DNA of 64,000 bases from Molanna angustata (taxonomy: Eukaryota; Arthropoda; Insecta; Trichoptera; Molannidae), in NCBI GenBank assembly GCA_963576475.1, contig OY754982.1, positions 22,308,336-22,372,335 of the forward strand, given 5' to 3'. Under the pieces are notes generated by a model. It did no database searches. It was not told where the DNA came from and worked only from the letters and a program-made list of their open reading frames with translations. The position numbers were made by a program, and so were the translations under genes. Below, one piece after another: positions 1 through 11,449 of the stretch. Each line of letters starts with the position of its first letter. Position 1 is the stretch's first letter.

Positions 1-2039
1 CAGTGGATGAATAAAAATACAGATTTGATGAAGATACAACAATTCAATTTCAGAGAGTAAAAATTAATGAATATATTAAATTTAAGTAATTTATCGTGAA
101 TAAACATTATTGAATTAATATTTTTTATACACAATAGGTATATAGATATGTGATGATTAATATTTGATAAAACTTAGTAATTTGACCCATAATTGTGCCT
201 TTAATTTTAATTGATATTTGTCGATCATATTCTTTTTATATTTAGATAGATGTGTATAGTTCTGAACGAAAATTGAGTTTCATCTTTAATATTTTTATGT
301 GTTACATAATGGCTTAACTTTTTACAAATTACTATAAATTTACGTTCATTGTACACCCAAATTTAGACATCACGATTATGAACATACTTACACAAATACT
401 ATCAACTTACTAATCATTTGATCGGCTATTAAAACTCCAATTACTTATCATATCCCCAATATATATAATCTAACCAACAGGTTAACATGAAAACAATGGC
501 ACCCCAATGATTCAAAACCCGCTGCGTCAAACAATAATTTCCCCCTCCATTTTTTCACAAACCTAACCTCAACCCTGCCACGAAATATGACGTACAACAA
601 GAAAAATGAAATGGCCGCCTTCAAATAAGCATCCAGGCCAAATCCCCATCGGGAGAAAGAAAGCAAAAAAACAAAACAAAGATTATAATTACTCAGCAGC
701 ACCTACCGGGTATAATAAATACACAGACACACTGAAAGAAATTCTCCCGCCCGACCGTCGGCCATGTTTGCTTGTTCATTATCATTGCTATAATAAACGA
801 TAACTTTGCGTCAAAAGCGCAAGTGAGAATGCAACGCCGCACGCGAATGTGACCTCTAAATTCATTGCAAATTTGTGTTGAAATCCCATATGCAGATGCA
901 CAGTGGTTATGACGTTTCGAATCTGATTCGGGTGTTTGTTTTGAATGTGTTCGCTCGATGTTCACTCCCCCTTTCTTTTGAGACGCGAAGAAAAACAACC
1001 AACGCCATCTACACGGCGACACTGGAAACTCACTCACGCCACGGCGGGAAGGCAATTTGAATTTCCTGTCATTTTCCGACCCGACCTAACCAGCTGTGCG
1101 CCGTCTAAACTCAATTACCTGGTAAAAAGGGTTTGAGTAATGACTCGGCGGATATTTTTCGTACCTATGTTGAAGCGTCACACCATATTGAGGTGTTGAG
1201 AATACTTTACAATGTGTAGTCGGCCATTTTCGAAGGGTGTATGTGTGTATGTATGTGTGGAAAAGGGTAATGTTTTAGCATTGCTTGCAAATTAAAGCAG
1301 CTCGCGCATGTCTGTAAATAATAAAATAGTTAATTTAATTAACGCTTCGTCGCTCGGTTTATCACCCAGGGAAGTGTCTTTTTATAATAATTATTATCTT
1401 CGTTAAATTCTAAAGCACACCGGTGTGATAAAAATGTAGATTAGTACATATATAAACATTATAATATTATGGATAATATTTTCTGCATTAAACTAATGCT
1501 AGGTATATATGAGAGCAATGAAATTAATTTATAAGTATGAAGTATAGGTATTTTGAAAAATAACAAAATTATAAAAATATTAAAAAATAATAAAACCCTG
1601 GCGGATTTTTTACTAAAAAACGAACACATAATTTGTCATAATTTGTCAAATCTACAGTGACACCTAAATAATACCATAATAGAAAAGTTTTTTTTAATAC
1701 ATTGTGTTGTTTCTTTTGTTTTTTGTGTTCCTTAGTTGACATTAGATATTTTTTAGGGTAAGTCATACTTACTTTGTAAATTTCTCATTTTTCAATTTAT
1801 TTTTAATGGATGTATAGTGATCACTAAACCAACTGATGACAGTGTCAAAGCCCTGGAAGAATGTCTTTGTGATTTCCTTGCATCCATCCAAAATCTCTCT
1901 TCATACATCTCTGTAGAGATGTTTCAAAAATGCCAATAGTTCATACTTTTATATGCTACATTGCTTTCAAATTGATATTATTACATAAATGATACTATAA
2001 CATTCAATTAAGATAGGTAGGTACTTATTAATAGTGGCC

Positions 2040-2450
2040 CCGGGCAGACGTTGTTCTGCCACAGACCGCCTTCTATGTAGACCGCATTTTATATAGACCT
2101 CATTTTATGTATTGTTCTGTCATAACTAAAAAAATTGCTAACAGTAACGGAATGTCATGTTAAAATTAACGTGAATATAAAGTATTTGGTTTTGTGCAAC
2201 TAAATTTTTTGTACCCACTGCCAAACCGTACATTTATAAATAGACAAACCTTTATTACTGATAACAAAGGTTTGACTAAATCATAGGTAGGTAGCTAGTT
2301 CAGTTGTTATAATTTTTGTTTCAGTGTAGACCGCCTTCTATGTATACCGCATTTTATATAGACCTCTTTTTATGTATTATGTATAGACCTCAATTTATAT
2401 ACTGTTCTGCCATAGACCACCTTCTATATAGGCCTCATTTTATGTATTTT
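2040..2450. repeat. Interspersed repeat with reiterated 'TAGACCGC..TTTTATATAGACC' motif
   Basis: The motif family CTTCTATGTAGACCGC / TTTTATATAGACCTC / TGTATTGTTCTGCC recurs at about 2069-2125 and 2326-2450. Between them, 2150-2262 (GTTAAAATTAACGTG ... TTTGGTTTTGTGCAACTAAA ... TTTATTACTGATA) is closely matched by 17374-17495, so the middle part is a dispersed repeat. The class is unknown and no coding capacity was seen. Confidence 0.6.
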
Positions 2451-5400
2451 ACCTAATTTTTTCGAGCATTTGTGTGTGGTATATTCTCTAGATACCTACG
2501 TAAAACAGTTGCAATAGATTTGTTCACACCGCCATCTTTTAAATGCTCACATGACTAAAAAAATAATTACGACCCATTTCACCCATAAAAATTCTTGGAG
2601 AGGTGTAGGGAAATCAATGTTTGTGGTAATATTTATTTTGAGATGAGAAATCTAATAAATAATAAGAAAAAATTTTCGTCGAATTGATAAAAATATTTTT
2701 TTTTACATATCGATAGCTACCCCACTATTCGGACCCAAAACTAATCTATGTTTCAATCCAAAACCAACCATACAAATTTAGAATATTTCATTGAAGTCGG
2801 TTGGGCGGTTTCAGAGATAAGCGTGTACGAACATCGTGATACGAGATTTTTATATATTTATAAGATCCAACAAGTATTTGCTTATTTATTTATATCTAGG
2901 TACCTAATATTGAGTTGAAAATTGCATCTTTCACATCGTGCATCATGATTTTTCAAAAAACATCTGAACTCCAAAGAATATCTTCTCTGGCGGGTTATCT
3001 TTAAAATGAAATTTACCTTCTGCAATAGGTTTGAAATTGTGATAGCAGGTTAAAATACCTTCAGCCAGGTGCAGCCAAATGCGATGACTAGATTTACATA
3101 CATTAGATATGAGAAAAATTCACAACATAAAGATTTTCATACGTTTTCCTTGAATTTATACAGTGTTATGTTGTGTTAAAAACTTATATCATATTGTATA
3201 TTGTTTATAAAAATGACAATATTAAAAAATCAATATAATAGGATAGAAATTTGATAATGAAGTTGGACATACTTATTCTTCATCCCAATGTTCATTTAAC
3301 ATTCATACCATCACGACGTATCCAACCAGCGACATGTGTGCGGGTGTGTATTTACTTTTAATAGAAAGCACAACGCATGCCAGAGTACTGTATATCTGCA
3401 CAATAGTCGAAACGAAACGCGTTTTCAAAACAAAAAAAGCGTTTTCAGATTCAACTAAGAAACTGATGTAATAGACTGGTGAAAACTATAGGTATCTCTA
3501 GTGATTCATTGCATATTATGTAGGTGACAGTTTAGGATAGGTAATTTTATAATTACGAACCTAAGACTCACATTCTAAACAATGACTGTTGCTGATATTA
3601 AAATTATTAAAATGGTAAGATTTCTGTTCCCAATTTTGAGATTGAATTATCTGATGCTGTGATTGATCAATACGAATCTAATAAAATCATTTATCACAAT
3701 AAATTTAACAAAAAAATATATTCTAATACGTTAAATGCATTTATTATATACGTTTAATGACATATCGACATATTTTTAACTGTAAATAATATAGCCTTCA
3801 AATTAAATTGCAAAAAACCATAGATCATAGAAAACATTCAGAGTTTTTAAATTTACAAATTACTGTTCCAACTTTGAATTTTACTATAAAAAAACACTAA
3901 CTTCCAATGAATTACGTATTTTTTTTCTTCATCGTTGAGTTCTCATATTTTGAGAGTACCTAGGTAGTATTAGAGTTTGTTTATTTTTATTTCGAAATGA
4001 TATAATTTTTAATATAAATGTCAAATCAAATGAAGTACATACATAATTTTAATTGTAAAATTTTCTATTGCATATGACTGACTGACCGACCGGGCAGGGG
4101 ACGAGTCACGCTTAGTCGGTCAGTATAATTTTTTTTACTAAGCACGTTTAAAATATTTGGTCCCCTTGACTATAACTTCACTAGGTACTTTAATATTTAA
4201 AATATTTAGTATAAAATCCCCTCTACTACTAATATGACAATTTTATTATATAAAGCGGCTTACTATGGTCTCAGTTTTAGGGGTTTAGTATGAGCGATTT
4301 GTGATAAGACTGGTCACGAAAAAAATGTGAAATCCTATAACATGTAGAACTTTTTGTTTTATTTATTTATTTATTTATTTAGTTCTACGCTCATGAGAGC
4401 ATTTCCAAAAAAATGTTAAACAAGTAAAAAAATAAATATGTACATTGCCAATCACATCATATGAGAATTTTATCATATGAGAAGTGGTTGTTTACCTACA
4501 ATGACATATTATTTATAGACACGTTATATGACAACAAAACGCTCTTACAAAAATGGTACAGTACAATGGTACGAATTATTACAATATCACCAAGAAAGAG
4601 CACACACGACAAAATACATTAAGTGAAAAAGAGATACTACAGTAATTTATAATTCAGACACATACCTACTGCAGACATTTTTGTCTTTTACTCCAGTGCA
4701 ATCACAATATTATTAGCTCTCACACCAAATAATGACTGAAAGAGACGAAATTATGTAAAGTTATAGCTGTGTGAAAAAGCGAATACAACAACAGGATCCC
4801 TCTGCAAACCATACAACCGAATATGACTTGACTACTCTCTCGTTCACTCAAAATAAAAATAACTATCGAAAAATCCATATAAATATATTGACTATCGAAT
4901 AAATATACATCATGAAATGAAATCTGGTCATGCCTACGCAGTTCTAGTCTAATTTTTACATGTTTTCATCACACAATATGATATTTTGACTACGACAATA
5001 CGTCCAAACACTACGTATAACTAAAGTGCGATAAGATTTAAGTGAATTTAAAGACTAGTAACGTATCTATTATCTTACATATTTATTTATTTATTTATTT
5101 ATTTAATTTCAGAAAACTACAGCTTTGTTAATTGTTTCGTTACATTTGGTGCTTTTAAAATTATTACAAGCCAATATTGTTTTCTTCAATTTAAATTAAT
5201 GAATTACAAATAACTAGTATGCTGAGCAGTAGGTAAAAGAATAACAATTATAAGATAAGAAAAAAAAACAATTGATAATAAAAAAAATACAATACAAAAT
5301 GAAAATAAAATGGGGAAAAGGAGGGATTATTGGAATGAAGGATAGAGCTTGTTTGAAGGAATTAGGGAACTGGGTTGAAAAACATCTTTATTTGTTTACG

Positions 5401-8400
5401 GTAAGTTTCTATGGAGTCATGGAAAATGTCAGTGTGTTTAAATTTTAGATTATTGTCACGTTGAATTCTGTAAATAGTCGAGTGATATCTGTAATAAGTA
5501 TGGCAAATAGGTAGATGAAATAAATTTTTCGAACGGTTTTATTTTTATATATCATTGGGTAGGTACCTACTTATCACATTTTTTGTGACAAGTCATATCA
5601 CAATTTATTTTACGTATAATGTACCATGATAATATGATGCATAATATGCATTCAATCAATTCCAATTGATATTCTTTAAATGGTTGGTTAATTTTAGTTA
5701 GAACCTAAATATAATGTTAGGTTAGCTTATAAAATATATTAAATATACCTCAAGCATATACCTACTCAACACTTTCCACGCTCTAATTTTTATTTTACAT
5801 CTTCTTATTATGAATGTTCTTAGCAAACAAACACAATGTACCATAATAATAATAATAATATAAAAGTGCATTCTCTTTGTCTCGCACAAATTGCAACATT
5901 AGGAATTGTGTCACATTCTCCTGCCGAAACAAACTTCAAACGTCGACGAACAAAACGATCATAATAATAATGGCGTCATCCGCCGATTTCGCTCTTCGCC
6001 AAATTACGCCATAGAAGTGCTGACTATCTATTGTCGGTAGGTACATACCTAATACATATCTATCTAGTCTATGGAAAGTCACAGTGTTCTTTAAATTCTC
6101 CCGCCAAAGTGTCAAAATGGCGACTAAAAGGATTACTGTTTGTCACAAACGTTAATTGATTCATATACCAACCGTTCCTCTTTATACTGATGGAGAATTA
6201 TTTATTTAAAGAAAAACAGTGTTATAAAATTTAAAAAATAATATACATAATGAAATAAACAAATAAAACAGACCAATTACAAGTCCACAGGTGATGATCA
6301 TTAAATTTTAACATAAGTAGGTACAAAAAAATAATACTAACAATTATTGTGTATTTGTCTGAAAGAAAAGAAAAAAAAGGATGGGAAAAGGATTCAATTT
6401 GTTACTACTATGATATAAAATAAAAAGGATTAAAATATATAGGTTCATATTAGGTAGGTACACGAATTAAAAATATTAACAATATAAAAATTTACGCCGC
6501 TATGCATCGAAATATCAAATATCGTTTTGTAGCAGTTTTTTGCTATTAGTGAATACATCAAAATGTGGGATACTGCTAGAGAGATTGACACTATTGAAAT
6601 GACATGCCCTTATGATAAATTCGTTTTGATTTGAGTTGGCGTTGCTTCGAGCAACATAGAACGAATTGTTGGATCTGCTATTTCGTAATGGCGCATGGAA
6701 ATATAATTTTATTTATATAATATATCTGGACAGTCAACTTTTGAGTTCGCGACTTCTGAATGTTACTACTTAGGTATAAAATATATGTTTTGATATCTTT
6801 ACGAGTAAGTATATCTATAGTCATTGTCTTATTTATATGTAATTATGTTCAGGGTACGCAAAACAAACAGTGTAGTTGTATGTATAGGTAAGTGTATGAT
6901 TAATAATTATTGAAAACAGTTTTCTAGAGAAAACATTGTTTTTTGTGCAAGCATCTTTATAAGGACCAAATAGTAGACAGCATTTTTACTATACAGCATT
7001 TTATTATTCATAAATCTATATTTTATAAATTCATTTCCGTCAATAGGTATATAAAACGAACCTGAAAATTAAAAAAACTTTTAATGCTTATTCGATTTAT
7101 TTTATTTAATTTGACATTATGCTATTTCACTACTTGATACCATTTAAAAAAAAGATAAATGGAATATCAAATGAAAATATCATGTAGAAATTTGTTTTTA
7201 CCTGCTTCGTATTAGTACCTAGAGTCATGATTTCATAATTTTCAACCTTAGGTACCTATGTATTATTCAATTGTATGCAAATCTAAAGGAATGAAATGAG
7301 AGGCAAGCAAGCATAGACGTCGACTTTCCATTGTGCTACGGCAATAGTCATAATGCAATGAAAGAGTACATGAATTTAAATATGTTAAAAACTTGAATGA
7401 TATGATGCATGCATTTATGTAGGAGACGTAATGAACACATGACAGAATTCCGTTCTTGAAAATAATTTAATAACGGTTTATAATCACATAATTTTAGATT
7501 GTGTCAAACTTGTAAAACTTCTACCTCAAAAATCAAATGTAAAATAAAACCAATCACAAATGAACTACGAGGAACATTTTTCTTTATGATTTCATCTCTC
7601 AAAAGGTATAAATTACATACTAAAAATATTTCATTCTATACTGAAGTAGATTATAAATACGTATGTTTAGACATAAACTCATTTTTTTGTGTTTGAAATA
7701 TCAACTAATTATGAATTAATAGTTGACAGGTATGTTTATTTCAAACTGAAGATGTCATTTTATAATAAATTCTCGAAAGTGTTGAAAATTATCGAAACGA
7801 GAGATACTCTATACGTACAAAGGGAAACTCCTCGAATCAAAGGGATTTATATACCGATAAGCTCTTTTCTTCTCAATTGTTCCTAGTGTCTACCCACTTA
7901 ATGGTCTAATACACTTTTGACTTTGTGTTATGCTGTGACTTTACTACATCAGTGGGCTCTGTCCCATCTTTCTCTTTCCATACGTCGCGTTTTACAGTAA
8001 TAATAATTATTGTTTTAATGCATTCTGTTCGGTATGCTAATGGTTTAACTTCTCTCATACATCGCGTCGCAGGGACAGCTCCGGAATATATGGCTGTAAG
8101 AGATGGGGTGGCGTTCGCTTAAAATGTAATTTGGATCTCGTATCTTCCAACTACTTATGTTATCCTGTTCCATCTACCCGGGACAAAGTGACGGACGCAA
8201 ACGATCCCGTTTCGTTGGTTGGTTTGAAGGGTTCAGGGGCAATTAGACGAGAGTGTGATGCAACATGCAGTGGGTTATTGGATTCCGACGCTCGTTGTAG
8301 AGAATTTTCAAACAGTATCTCATTGCATGAGAGAATATTGGATTTTTCGTGAGAACACATCATGTATTTTATACGTAAGTAACATACATAAACCGGCTTT

Positions 8401-8519
8401 CAATAACTAAAACAGTTAATTGATCTTTCGATCTTGACTTTTTATTTAATATTAATATATTTTATATATACATATACACTATAGAATATTTAAAACTGTT
8501 TTATCTTCATCATTTTGTG

Positions 8520-8730
8520 CCATGATAGGTGCCAAGCCTCTCTGCGTTCCGCGCTATTGTCGGACATCCTACACTCCAATCCATTCGCGGGTATTATTAA
8601 ACCACGGCATCATCTGCCATCGGCTAATACCTCGTCGACTTTTCAATCTTTCCCTTCAATATCAGTTGTAGTATGACTTTTGGTCTTCTAATTATGTGGC
8701 CCAAATATGCTATTTTGAGCTGAAGTTGCA
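8520..8730 (-). mobile_element. RTE-like LINE remnant (reverse transcriptase C-terminal region)
   Basis: On the minus strand this reads LKIAYLGHIIRR, then QLILKGKIE, and, after a frame change, NTREWIG. Those blocks in that order are typical of the region after the reverse-transcriptase domain in RTE-like LINEs. Stops and frame changes show it is dead. Confidence 0.7.
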
Positions 8731-9478
8731 ATTGTTTATACACTGCAAATGATATTTAACGCATTATTTGCACTATTCAAACATATAATTTCTAATTTAT
8801 TTTCTATTCCTGAGCCGTTCACGGGAATACAAAAATATCGTTCTTTGACTTTCAATTCTCAATTTATCAAAAGTTTTCGAAAAAACTAAATTAACATAAA
8901 TTAGTGTCAAGCACGTTTGATAAGACATCTATTTATTTTAATTATATTAGTTAAAATGTACCACAAGGAAAAAGCTGCAACTTATAAAGATAATCTAAAA
9001 AGTATTTGCTAAACCATTTCCAAAAATTGTACAAATACAAAAATTGTAAACGTATCATTCGTCATAATCCAAAGTTTTTTCCAAGTATCAGCTTTGTACT
9101 TTACACAAAAAAAAAACTTTGATACTTTCAAAATTTCGGATCTGCTAGGATAAATTTCATACCGTTTTGAATATTCTACAAATTGTTTTAAATTATTCAT
9201 TACTTCAAGTCTTCTCCTCTCTTCTCCATTACCTACTCCTGTTCCTGTGCAATACACATCCACTGGGTTATAACGAATCTTTAAATAATGTCTATCCATC
9301 TGTTGGGTGGCCGCCTTTGTGGTCTCTAATCGCATCTGGGTCTCCAATCCAGCAGTCCTTTCGTCCATTTTCATTCTTGCAACGTGTCCTTATTGTTACT
9401 AGGTATATATCATCAGACAATAACATATTAAGGATTATTGAAAATTGATCATCAAATTCAACTTTTCTTTGTCGTCAG

Positions 9479-9609
9479 GTATGCATCGAAAATCCCTGGA
9501 AGCTGCGGAACACCTTAAGGAAGATGCCGCATCATCAGATAGAGACGACACAGGATCCAGGACAGATACCAGTGAAAGAGGAACCACCACTCCAACACCT
9601 TCACATCAT
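9479..9609 (+). CDS. Vsx: Vsx/Chx10-type homeobox gene, exon with end of CVC domain
   Basis: An internal exon of a paired-class homeobox transcription factor. It follows a polypyrimidine tract and AG at 9477-9478, and is followed by GTAAGC at 9610. It begins with the last two bases of a codon and ends in phase 0. The first residues read GMHRKSLEAAEHL, matching the end of the CVC domain (...APWLLGMHKKSLEAA) that lies just C-terminal to the homeodomain in Vsx1/Vsx2/Chx10/CEH-10 proteins and in no other homeobox class. The rest is Ser/Thr/Asp-rich linker. Vsx proteins act in the nucleus in retinal, optic-lobe and interneuron identity (family knowledge). The homeodomain exons are outside the window or unrecognised, so it cannot be said from this window which insect Vsx paralogue (Vsx1 or Vsx2) this is. 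Confidence 0.88.
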
Positions 9610-10065
9610 GTAAGCATCATTCTGTATCATATTTTCTCTATGTCACAATTTACAACTTCAATCAATCAATCATCTTCTTCAAGCTTCTGACTTGCATGAG
9701 TGTAAAAATAGATTAACTTGTTTAATAACTCTAATGGATGAATTTTAAAGATAAACAAGAAATGACCTAGAAGTCTGGTATGGGCAAATTGTGATATGAC
9801 TTGTCACAAAAATATTCAAGGAATGACCTAGAGGTCTAGTATGGGCAAATTGTGATATGACTTGTCACAAAAAAAGTTAAACTAATCCTATGACAATTTA
9901 TAGGGTAATTTATATTTTTTTGTGACAAGTCATATCACAATTCACTCATACAAGACCCTCCCTAGTTTACAATGATTGCTAAAATACATAAATTTTTAAT
10001 ATAACAAAAAATATTTGCTATACACAGAAAAGATTCTCGATTTTAAAATGACCTTTTCTTCACAG
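9610..10065 (+). other. Vsx intron with a small inverted-repeat element
   Basis: A 456-bp intron with GTAAGC donor and CACAG acceptor. At about 9765-9955 a unit (GACCTAGA.GTCTGGTATGGG ... TGTGATATGACTTGTCACAAAAA) occurs twice in direct orientation and once inverted (TTTTTGTGACAAGTCATATC). It behaves like a short MITE with an internal duplication. Related pieces occur at 5575-5607 and 4288-4325. Confidence 0.75.
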
Positions 10066-10350
10066 ACCCCCACCAGTAATCAAAGCCAAAAAGAAGGATC
10101 TAGTCCTCAACGTTCTGCGCCGTCTCGATCTCCCGGAGACGTCTCTCATCAGGACCTAAAGAGGGAACAGAACAGAGAATCAGTTGGGAGGGAGCAGGTC
10201 CCCAGAGATCCAACAATCCGAGAGCAGACCGGATTGGACCAACCTTACCCCGATGATCCAGAAGCCTTTAGAAATAACTCAATCGCTTGTCTCAGAGCCA
10301 AGGCGCAAGAACACCAGGCAAGACTCTTGGGCTCGGGGCTTCTTCTGCAG
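10066..10350 (+). CDS. Vsx: Vsx/Chx10-type homeobox gene, OAR-domain exon
   Basis: A 285-bp (95-codon) phase 0/0 exon between CACAG at 10061-10065 and GTGAGC at 10351. The first half is Ser/Pro/Gln/Arg-rich and probably disordered. The last third carries DDPEAFRNNSIACLRAKAQEHQ (residues about 67-88 of the exon), an OAR domain: the short C-terminal motif of paired-class homeodomain proteins, with the core SIA.LR.KA.EH conserved. The RAKAQEH spelling is the form found in Vsx-type proteins and agrees with the CVC remnant in the previous exon. The open frame starts upstream at 10015, but the acceptor and phase place the exon start at 10066. Confidence 0.88.
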
Positions 10351-10663
10351 GTGAGCTTTTCAAAATATTAATTTCTCACAATCTAAGATTATATGAAAAC
10401 ATTATAATAGATAGAATATTTTGTATGGTTTGATGAATGTGGAGAGAACTCGAGAAAATTTAGTTATTAATTTAACTGGAGTATAAACCCAGCTTTGATC
10501 AATCTTTTGTCAAAACAATCGAATCAAAGAAAATAGATTTACAACTTTAATTTAATATTCGTTATTGTTAAATGGATATTTGCTAATCTAAATAAAGAAA
10601 CTGAATCCAGCAAATTAAGTTTGCGTTTTTTTTTCCATAGTAACAAATTATTTTTCACAGCAG
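10351..10663 (+). other. Vsx intron ending in tandem CAGCAG acceptor
   Basis: A short intron (GTGAGC donor) with no recognisable element. It ends in TTTTTCACAGCAG, so splicing may occur after 10660 or after 10663 (a NAGNAG acceptor). The two products differ by one in-frame glutamine. Confidence 0.8.
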
Positions 10664-11320
10664 GTACGGACCTTGGCAAACCTCCAGTCCTCTGGAATCA
10701 GTCCTGGAGGACTCTGCGACGCCAACGCCAACAGTCTTCATCACCACATGGCGGCTGCTCACCACCAACAGGAAGCTATTCTGCTCAACAACCACAGAGA
10801 AGCTATGGCCAACCTCAACAACCACAGGGAAGCGATGGCCAACCTCAACAACCACCGGGAAGCTATGGCCAGTATCAACAACCATAGAGATGTCATCACT
10901 AATCTGAGCAATCACAGAGACGTCATCACGAATTTAAGCAATCACAGAGACGCCATCACGAATTTGAGCAATCACAGAGACGCCATCACGAATTTGAGCA
11001 ATCACAGAGACGCCATCACGAATTTGAGCAATCACAGAGACGCCATTACAAATTTGAGCAATCACAGAGAAGCGATGGCGAATTTGAGTAGTAGCCACAG
11101 AGAGGCGATAGTCAACATGACCAATCACAGGGACTCCATTCTGGGCAACCACAGAGATACCATGGCGGGTCTGGGAGGGCACGCGAGGGACTCGTTGGCT
11201 CTAGCTGGTCTGGCCGCCAGGATGGGCCACAGCAGAGAACAATCACCGGACGACACCCACATCGACGTTTGCGCCGGTCACCAATCACCTCCGATCGCAA
11301 CGGCCGCGGAAATGTTCTGA
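10664..11320 (+). CDS. Vsx: Vsx/Chx10-type homeobox gene, last exon with 10-residue repeats
   Basis: The terminal coding exon: 218 codons plus TGA at 11318-11320. Joined to the OAR exon it reads ...LLLQ|VRTLANLQ in frame. After a His/Gln-rich stretch (HHHMAAAHHQQEA) come about a dozen 10-residue repeats of the form N-N/S-H-R-E/D-A-M/I-A/T-N-L from 10787 to about 11176. The tail ends SREQSPDDTHID...AAEMF. The exon is more GC-rich than its surroundings. The repeats are predicted disordered or helical and their function is unknown. They lie directly after the OAR domain, where Vsx proteins are poorly conserved, so they are probably a lineage-specific expansion. If the upstream acceptor is used, one extra Gln is added. 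Confidence 0.85.
   Translation, partial: VRTLANLQSSGISPGGLCDANANSLHHHMAAAHHQQEAILLNNHREAMANLNNHREAMANLNNHREAMASINNHRDVITNLSNHRDVITNLSNHRDAITNLSNHRDAITNLSNHRDAITNLSNHRDAITNLSNHREAMANLSSSHREAIVNMTNHRDSILGNHRDTMAGLGGHARDSLALAGLAARMGHSREQSPDDTHIDVCAGHQSPPIATAAEMF
10787..11176 (+). repeat. Coding 30-bp minisatellite in Vsx last exon
   Basis: About 12 units of 30 bp encode NNHREAMANL (three), NNHRDVITNL and SNHRDVITNL, four consecutive SNHRDAITNL (10937-11056), SNHREAMANL, then diverging units (SSSHREAIVNM, TNHRDSILG, NHRDTMAGLGG). The four central units are almost identical in DNA, which indicates recent expansion or homogenisation by unequal exchange or replication slippage. Confidence 0.95.
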
Positions 11321-11432
11321 CATCCGGCCAAGTCCGAAACCCCGGATGTGGTGACATAATCTTAATCACAACTGCCACAACTCCCAGAGTCTTTCGGATG
11401 ATACAGAGAAATCTATATCAAGTGTAGGATAG

Positions 11433-11438
11433 AATAAA
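11433..11438 (+). terminator. Candidate Vsx polyadenylation signal AATAAA
   Basis: AATAAA lies 113 bp after the Vsx stop codon, followed by more AATAAA-like copies to about 11450. It would give a short 3' UTR; other signals downstream are possible in this AT-rich sequence. Confidence 0.45.
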
Positions 11439-11449
11439 ATAAATAATAA

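Larger units (their letters stand above)
1..9478. other. Non-coding stretch upstream of the visible Vsx exons
   Basis: No convincing coding exon was found on either strand; the open frames are short and of low complexity. Because the exon at 9479 begins mid-codon, the 3' part must be a Vsx intron, and the homeodomain exons probably lie to the left of the window. Visible contents are a repeated AGACCGCATTTTATATAGAC-type patch at 2040-2450, (TTTA)n runs near 4360 and 5085, and a small hairpin at 4080-4120. There is also an (AAT)n run near 5848 and a decayed LINE fragment at 8520-8730. The CpG-richer patch at about 800-1130 could be regulatory but has no specific support. Confidence 0.6.

Noticed and set aside
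693..1060. Overlapping open frames on both strands (about 60-120 codons) in a GC-richer patch.
   Set aside because: No recognisable motif, no splice context, frames overlap on opposite strands; not called as a gene.
8131..8363. Open frames of about 70 codons on both strands.
   Set aside because: Mutual antisense shadows without domain similarity.
10621..10915. Alternative frames rich in QQPQ/YGQ and the antisense frame with valine repeats.
   Set aside because: They arise because the 30-bp Vsx repeat is open in several frames; only the NHREAMANL frame joins correctly to the OAR exon.
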